A DNA stretch of 38,274 nt, taken from the NCBI GenBank assembly GCA_013141325.1, contig JABFRE010000093.1, positions 1 to 38,274 on the forward strand. The letters run 5' to 3'. The notes below the pieces were generated by a model. That model was not told the origin of the DNA. It did no database searches and saw nothing but the letters and a program-made list of their open reading frames with translations. This document shows, piece by piece, positions 34,201 to 38,274 of the stretch. Every line of letters begins with the position of its first letter. The first letter of the stretch is position 1. The DNA is from Novosphingobium sp. (lineage in GTDB: Bacteria > Pseudomonadota > Alphaproteobacteria > Sphingomonadales > Sphingomonadaceae). The translations under genes and the position numbers were made by a program.

Positions 34201-35309
34201 TCCTCGCCGTGTCCGGCGGCGAGGTAGTCGGCGCTTCGCATTTCCGTGAGGCGGCTGACGGTGCGTTCAAACTCGAAACGGCCGTCGCCCTGCGCATAGA
34301 GATCCTCAGGCTCCGCATCGGCGGTGGCCATCAGCTTGACCTTGTTTTCATAGAGCGCGTCGATCAGCGTCACGAACCGCGCCGCCTCGTTGCGCTGATC
34401 GGGTCCCATGCGCGGAATGCCGACCAGGATGACCGTGTGATAGGTCCGCGCAACGGCCAGGTAGTCCGCGGCGCCCCGCGCCTCGCCGCACAGCCGTTTG
34501 AAGCTGAACACAGCAACGCCCTTCAGGCTCTTGGGAACGTGCAGCACGCGCCCGCCGCCCAGATCGAGATCGGCGGAGGGAACGTGCGCGCTGTCTTCAG
34601 GGGGATAATCGGTCAGCCGGAAGAACGCCTCGCGCACCTGCGCCGTCGCATCATCGCCCAGCGGCGTGTGCCAGGTATCCATGCCCCCCAGCCGCGCGAG
34701 CCGGTAATCGACCGGACCGTTGAGCGCCAAGACGTCAAGATCGCGCTCGATCAGCGCGATGAACGGCAGGAAATGCTCGCGGTTGAGCCCGTCCTTGTAG
34801 AGTTGGGAAGGAGCGCGGTTGGAGGTTGTTACCACCGTCAGGCCGTGGTCGGCGATCAGCGCGGTAAACAGCCGGCTCATAATCATCGCATCGGCGGAAT
34901 TGTTGACCACCATTTCATCGAAGGCCAGCACGCGCAGCCCGTCGGCCAGAACGGCCGCGACCGGCGGGATCGGGTCGCCGCTCTCGCTTTTGCGCGCCTC
35001 GCGCAGGCGGGCGTGCACTTCGATCATGAAGGCATGAAAATGGACCCGGCGCTTTTCGGGAATCGCCAGGCTGTCGTGGAACAGGTCCATCAGCATCGAC
35101 TTGCCCCGCCCGACGCCGCCCCACAAATAGATCCCGCGCGGGGGCAGACTTTTTCGACCCAACAACCTGTTGAACATGCTGCCGTTTGCGGGAGTCTCAA
35201 GCTCATGCTGGAGGCGGTCCAATCGATCGGCCGCCGCGCGTTGTTCCGGATCGGGTCGCAGCTCGCCCGCCGACACCAGTTGGTCGTAGCGCTGGCGAAG
35301 CCGGGTCAT
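34197..35309 (-). CDS. zapE: Cell division protein ZapE (AFG1-like ATPase)
   Basis: This 370-residue AAA-like ATPase of the AFG1/ZapE family acts at the cell-division ring in Proteobacteria. It shows Walker A YLWGGVGRGKSMLMDLF (about residues 61-77), FHAFMIEVHARLRE, Walker B VLAFDEMVVNNSADAMIM (about 133-150), and the sensor region TVVTTSNRAPSQLYKDGLNREHFLPFI that is specific to the family. It is the last gene of a minus-strand operon with sdhB and a thioesterase, coupled by 4-base overlaps. In many alphaproteobacteria zapE lies near TCA-cycle genes, which agrees with the sdhB neighbour. Confidence 0.95.
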   Translation of the reverse strand: MTRLRQRYDQLVSAGELRPDPEQRAAADRLDRLQHELETPANGSMFNRLLGRKSLPPRGIYLWGGVGRGKSMLMDLFHDSLAIPEKRRVHFHAFMIEVHARLREARKSESGDPIPPVAAVLADGLRVLAFDEMVVNNSADAMIMSRLFTALIADHGLTVVTTSNRAPSQLYKDGLNREHFLPFIALIERDLDVLALNGPVDYRLARLGGMDTWHTPLGDDATAQVREAFFRLTDYPPEDSAHVPSADLDLGGGRVLHVPKSLKGVAVFSFKRLCGEARGAADYLAVARTYHTVILVGIPRMGPDQRNEAARFVTLIDALYENKVKLMATADAEPEDLYAQGDGRFEFERTVSRLTEMRSADYLAAGHGED

Positions 35310-35779
35310 GCGCTGGTCGGCTTGCGGATCGTCCCGGAGAAGGCCGCCACGATTGCGTCTTCGCCCTGTTCCACAATCCCCCGCAGGAACACCAGCCTGC
35401 GGGTTTCCTTCAGCACCTCGGTCACCGCGTCGCAGGGTATCCCCGGCTTGCCCGCGCCGATGAACTGGACGTTGAGATCCAGCGTAACGGCCGTTCCCGC
35501 CTCGATAATTCCCAGCATGCGCGAACAGGCGAACAGGCCGATGTCGATTAGCGCCATCACGGTACCGCCATGGATGTTGTTGCCAAGGTTGGTGTGGCGG
35601 TGTTCCGGGAACATCCGCAACCGCGCCTTGCCGTCCGGATCGGCGCGTACCAGCAGCTTGGGAAACATCCAGCTGTTGAACCGTGTGGAATCGCTCAGCT
35701 GCCAGGTATACCAGCCCGGATTCTCGGGATCGGGCTCGCTGCGAAAACCCCGGTCGTCGCCGTTGGCGCCCTCGCTCAA
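35306..35779 (-). CDS. PaaI-type hotdog-fold thioesterase
   Basis: This 157-residue hotdog protein would hydrolyse acyl-CoA thioesters in the cytoplasm. The motif [25 protein letters not shown] (about residues 62-86) contains the HGG turn and the helix Asp of the PaaI/4HBT family. [14 protein letters not shown] follows as the second strand block. The length is usual. It is sandwiched between sdhB upstream and zapE downstream with 4-base overlaps on both sides. The natural acyl-CoA is unknown. Confidence 0.88.
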   Translation of the reverse strand: MSEGANGDDRGFRSEPDPENPGWYTWQLSDSTRFNSWMFPKLLVRADPDGKARLRMFPEHRHTNLGNNIHGGTVMALIDIGLFACSRMLGIIEAGTAVTLDLNVQFIGAGKPGIPCDAVTEVLKETRRLVFLRGIVEQGEDAIVAAFSGTIRKPTSA

Positions 35780-36558
35780 ACGTGCCGCTCCGCCTGCATC
35801 TTCTTGATCTCGGCGATCGCGCGCGCCGGGCTGAGGCCCTTGGGGCAGACGTTGGCGCAGTTCATGATCGTGTGGCAGCGGTAGAGCCGGAAGGGATCTT
35901 CCAGTTCGTCCAGCCGTTCACCCGTCATCTCGTCGCGGCTGTCGGCCAGCCAGCGGTAGGCCTGAAGCAGGATCGCGGGGCCAAGGAACTTGTCGCTGTT
36001 CCACCAATAGCTGGGGCACGAGGTGGAGCAGCACGCGCACAGGATGCATTCGTAGAGGCCGTCCAGCTTCTCGCGTTGTTCGGGCGATTGCAGCCGCTCT
36101 TTGCCGGACGGCGTGGTGCTTACGGTTTGCAGCCAGGGCCGGATCGAGGCGTACTGCGCGTAGAAGTGCGTGAAATCCGGGACCAGATCCTTGACCACTT
36201 CCATGTGCGGCAGCGGGGTGATGCGAATATCGCCCTTCAGGTCTTCGATCGCGGTGGTGCAGGCCAGGCCGTTACGCCCGTTCATGTTCATCGCGCAGGA
36301 TCCGCAGATCCCTTCGCGGCACGAACGGCGGAAGGTCAGGGTCGGGTCCGTTTCGGACTTCATCTTGATCAGCGCGTCGAGCACCATCGGCCCGCAGGTG
36401 TCGAGATCGATCTCGAAGGTGTCATAGCGCGGGTTCTCACCCGAGTCCGGATCGTAGCGATACACCGTGAATGTCTTCACGCGAGCGGCACCGGTGGCAG
36501 GATGGCGCCGCCCCTTGCCCGAGATCTTGCTGTTTGCGGGAAGAGTGAAGGTCGCCAT
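35776..36558 (-). CDS. sdhB: Succinate dehydrogenase iron-sulfur subunit
   Basis: This 260-residue SdhB carries three Fe-S clusters that pass electrons from FAD in SdhA to ubiquinone at the inner membrane. The [2Fe-2S] ligands are Cys80, Cys85, Cys88 and Cys100 ([10 protein letters not shown]...C). The [4Fe-4S] and [3Fe-4S] ligands lie in [12 protein letters not shown] (Cys171, 174, 177, 181) and [14 protein letters not shown] (Cys228, 234, 238). The N-terminus is slightly extended and basic. SdhA, SdhC and SdhD genes are not in this window: the genes upstream on the same strand are a small membrane protein and a LuxR-type regulator. sdhB here heads an operon with a thioesterase and zapE. Confidence 0.97.
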   Translation of the reverse strand: MATFTLPANSKISGKGRRHPATGAARVKTFTVYRYDPDSGENPRYDTFEIDLDTCGPMVLDALIKMKSETDPTLTFRRSCREGICGSCAMNMNGRNGLACTTAIEDLKGDIRITPLPHMEVVKDLVPDFTHFYAQYASIRPWLQTVSTTPSGKERLQSPEQREKLDGLYECILCACCSTSCPSYWWNSDKFLGPAILLQAYRWLADSRDEMTGERLDELEDPFRLYRCHTIMNCANVCPKGLSPARAIAEIKKMQAERHV

Positions 36559-36606
36559 GTCGATCCCTGTCTTGCTGCTGGCCGGTGAGCCGCCTTGCGG
36601 CCCTCT

Positions 36607-37077
36607 CTAGCGATTCAACGAGCCGGGGCAAGCCGAACCGGCGGGAAAATTGTCGCTCGCGGCGTCCGGGCCGCCGCGGCGGTTGCGGGCTCCGATAACC
36701 AGTGCCAGCAGCATGGCGCAGGCGGTGGCAGCCAACAGGCCTTCCAGCGCCGCAATGGAGGCAATCAGGCCGCCCAGCGCCAGTCCATGCGCCACCACCG
36801 CAATCAGGCCGGCAGCCGCCAGGATCAGTGGATAGTGTCGGCGGCTGCGCAGCGCGACCCACACCAGCGCCGCGAAGGCCGCGAGATCGACTGCGGCGAC
36901 AAGCTTGGGGCGGTCGGCGGCATCGCTATTGAGCGCCAGCAGCACGGCGGCAAGCACGCGCGCAGCAACGATTGCCAGGCACGTCCAGCTGGCTGCTTCG
37001 GTCTGGCGGCGCAGCACCAGTGCAACGCCAGGCAGCAGCATCAGAATGACCAGGTTGCTTGCCCCCGGCATGGTCAC
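36607..37077 (-). CDS. Small multi-spanning membrane protein (unrecognised)
   Basis: I do not recognise the family. The 156-residue product is strongly hydrophobic, with about five predicted membrane helices (residues about 6-22, 30-48, 60-78, 82-105 and 108-128). It ends in a polar tail of about 25 residues that starts RNRRGGPDAAS. Its start overlaps by 4 bases the stop of the tail-anchored HTH protein, so the two are made together. A role as membrane partner or sensor for that regulator is the natural guess. The stop is 48 bases before sdhB, so read-through into the sdhB operon is possible. Confidence 0.7.
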   Translation of the reverse strand: MTMPGASNLVILMLLPGVALVLRRQTEAASWTCLAIVAARVLAAVLLALNSDAADRPKLVAAVDLAAFAALVWVALRSRRHYPLILAAAGLIAVVAHGLALGGLIASIAALEGLLAATACAMLLALVIGARNRRGGPDAASDNFPAGSACPGSLNR

Positions 37078-37607
37078 TGAAACGCGGCAAGAAGTTGAAC
37101 GAGCGCCTGCAATGCCGCCAGACTGAGTACCGCAAGGGCCATGATGCCCAGCGCAATAACCACTATCGCAATGAGCCGAGCTCGGGTCCGCGACGGTCCG
37201 TCGAGCAGCGCAGTGAGTGCTGTGAAGAAGGGGGTGGAGGGGTACGACCCGAAAGGAACGGACGCCTGCGACAGCGCGGTAGAAACCTCGGCACCCTCCG
37301 CTTCGGATTGCTGACCGACCAAGCCATCCGATTGAAGCTGGATTGACTTACCTGTAAGTGAATTACTGGCAGGGATGGTCAGCACCACGGTGCTCATGCG
37401 CCTGTAAATGCGGGCAATTTGCGTGCGAGGCAGACCGCCCAGGCGTTGCCGCACAACCTCAATCCGCTGGTTCACGGCGGATTCGGAAATCGCCAATTTC
37501 CGGGCGATTTCCTTACTGGTCATGCCTTCCGAAATCAGCGACAGAACCTCCCGCTGCTTCTCGGTTAAGCCGTCAAGGGCGGTCATCTGCTCGTTGATAT
37601 CGTCCAT
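37074..37607 (-). CDS. Tail-anchored LuxR-type HTH regulator
   Basis: This 177-residue protein has an N-terminal LuxR/GerE helix-turn-helix (about residues 12-70: LTEKQREVLSLISEGMTSKE, then IARKLAISESAVNQRIE). A polar linker rich in Ser and Gln follows, then a single hydrophobic helix (about 145-167, LIAIVVIALGIMALAVLSLA) very near the C-terminus. There is no receiver or autoinducer domain. The topology puts the DNA-binding domain in the cytoplasm with the protein anchored by its tail, like a short ToxR/CadC design. The gene overlaps the downstream membrane protein by 4 bases. A TATATT at 37645-37650 (minus strand) could be its -10 element. The targets are unknown. Confidence 0.82.
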   Translation of the reverse strand: MDDINEQMTALDGLTEKQREVLSLISEGMTSKEIARKLAISESAVNQRIEVVRQRLGGLPRTQIARIYRRMSTVVLTIPASNSLTGKSIQLQSDGLVGQQSEAEGAEVSTALSQASVPFGSYPSTPFFTALTALLDGPSRTRARLIAIVVIALGIMALAVLSLAALQALVQLLAAFQ

Positions 37608-37759
37608 GGCCAGTCAACGTTAGTCGCCCGGCGGGCTGGTAACAAATATATTCTCGGATGGGCCTGACGGTCGCCTTTGGCGCGGAATTGCTTTCCCACG
37701 CGAGACGGCGGAGGCATGATGCAGGCATCGTGAGAGGGGCTCTGGACGAAGGAATCGGG

Positions 37760-38274
37760 ATGGGCATTGCCAGCTGGTACGATGAGCATGTGGTGCCGCG
37801 CTTTATCAAGTGCGCGTGCAGCGCACCGGCGATCATGGCTCTGCGCGAAAAGATTGTTCCGCTTGCATCGGGTGCAGTCTTCGAGATCGGTTGTGGCGGA
37901 GGGATCAACCAGGCGCTGTACGATCCGGCACGGATCACGTCCTATGCGGGAATGGATCCGTCGGCCAAGGGCCTCGACTATGCGCGCAGCGCCGCCGCAG
38001 CCAAAGGCTGGCAAACCGATATCCGACAAGGCTTTGGCGAGGCGATTCCGTTCGCCGACGCCAGCTTCGATTGCGTGGTCTGCACCTTCACGTTGTGTTC
38101 GGTGGGCGATCAAGCGCAGACGTTGCATGAGCTGCACCGGATCCTGCGCCCGGGCGGCCGCCTGCTCTATGCCGAACATGGCCGTGCCCCTGATGCGGCG
38201 GTGCAGAAATGGCAGGACCGGATCGAACCGTTCTGGAAGAAGCTGGCGGGCGGTTGTCACCTGACCCGCCCGGT
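37760..38274 (+). CDS. Class I SAM-dependent methyltransferase (3' truncated by window end)
   Basis: The frame is open from ATG 37760 to the window edge, about 171 codons. The protein begins MGIASWYDEHVVPRFIKCACS and shows SAM-binding motif I VFEIGCGGGINQALYD (about residues 40-55), GMDPSAKGLDYAR, and FDCVVCTFTLCSV (post-motif II). The motif LHRILRPGGRLLYAEHG, typical of type 11 methyltransferases, follows. The N-terminus resembles the METTL7/phospholipid-methyltransferase-like group, so a small-molecule or lipid substrate is likely, but it cannot be fixed. GAAGGAA lies 5 bases upstream of the ATG. The gene diverges from the LuxR-type regulator across 152 bases. Confidence 0.88.
   Translation, partial: MGIASWYDEHVVPRFIKCACSAPAIMALREKIVPLASGAVFEIGCGGGINQALYDPARITSYAGMDPSAKGLDYARSAAAAKGWQTDIRQGFGEAIPFADASFDCVVCTFTLCSVGDQAQTLHELHRILRPGGRLLYAEHGRAPDAAVQKWQDRIEPFWKKLAGGCHLTRP

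Noticed and set aside
37767-38264. Plus-strand frame of 165 codons beginning at 37767
   Set aside because: It is a shadow of the methyltransferase frame that begins at 37760 with a good ribosome-binding site and runs off the window end.
1-38274. Mobile elements, CRISPR arrays, tRNA or rRNA genes
   Set aside because: No transposase or integrase reading frame, regular repeat array or cloverleaf-like sequence was seen. Gene density and strand organisation are uninterrupted.

Overview
The window is about 38 kb of high-GC DNA, densely packed with genes and free of mobile elements. The gene families present point to an alphaproteobacterium of the order Sphingomonadales (Novosphingobium/Erythrobacter/Sphingomonas type): an XrtA (exosortase A) exopolysaccharide locus, a TonB-dependent receptor, a sphingomonad-like sdhB-thioesterase-zapE run and GTG/ATG starts coupled by 4-base overlaps. 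This placement rests on family content, not on a database search.

Layout. (1) 1-3465: the 3' end of a probable type I secretion substrate, a strong terminator, then a convergent type I secretion pair (HlyD-type adaptor and PrtD-type ABC exporter). (2) 3683-6406: a tyrosine/dual-specificity-like phosphatase, an alpha/beta hydrolase and thioredoxin reductase TrxB. (3) 6403-24986: the XrtA/PEP-CTERM-type locus. A minus-strand arm encodes a GNAT/FemAB-like protein, an acyl carrier protein and two alpha/beta-fold 'exosortase-associated hydrolases'. It diverges from a plus-strand arm: AMP-forming acyl ligase, PLP decarboxylase, OM export lipoprotein, Wzz-like chain-length protein, tyrosine kinase, OM beta-barrel protein, ExeA-like ATPase, polysaccharide deacetylase, FemAB protein, glycosyltransferase, exosortase A fused to EpsI, and a glutamine-dependent amidotransferase. 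(4) 25058-30056: a four-gene efflux cassette (periplasmic adaptor, tandem-domain ATPase, two ABC-2 permeases). (5) 30153-31157: an RpfF-like enoyl-CoA hydratase with both glutamates of DSF synthases. (6) 31160-34200: a pirin, and a ZnuD-like TonB receptor with a Zur-box-like palindrome upstream. (7) 34197-36558: zapE, a hotdog thioesterase and sdhB, one minus-strand operon. (8) 36607-38274: a tail-anchored LuxR-type HTH protein overlapping a small membrane protein, and a divergent SAM methyltransferase cut by the window end.

How it works together. The XrtA locus appears to build, amidate, deacetylate, regulate and export a surface polysaccharide and to sort PEP-CTERM proteins. The ligase/ACP/decarboxylase/hydrolase/acyltransferase block looks like a small-molecule activation module attached to it, whose product is unknown. 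No priming glycosyltransferase, flippase, polymerase or PEP-CTERM substrate lies in the window, so those must be encoded elsewhere. The most noteworthy items are the RpfF-like signal synthase beside an efflux cassette, the ACP-centred module with its atypical hydrolases, the membrane-anchored LuxR/membrane-protein pair and the ZnuD-like receptor with a candidate Zur site.

No stretch above 300 bases lacks a gene. The longest gaps (3466-3682, 11969-12153, 31859-32052, 37608-37759) hold divergent promoters or leader structures. No tRNA, rRNA, CRISPR or insertion sequence was seen.
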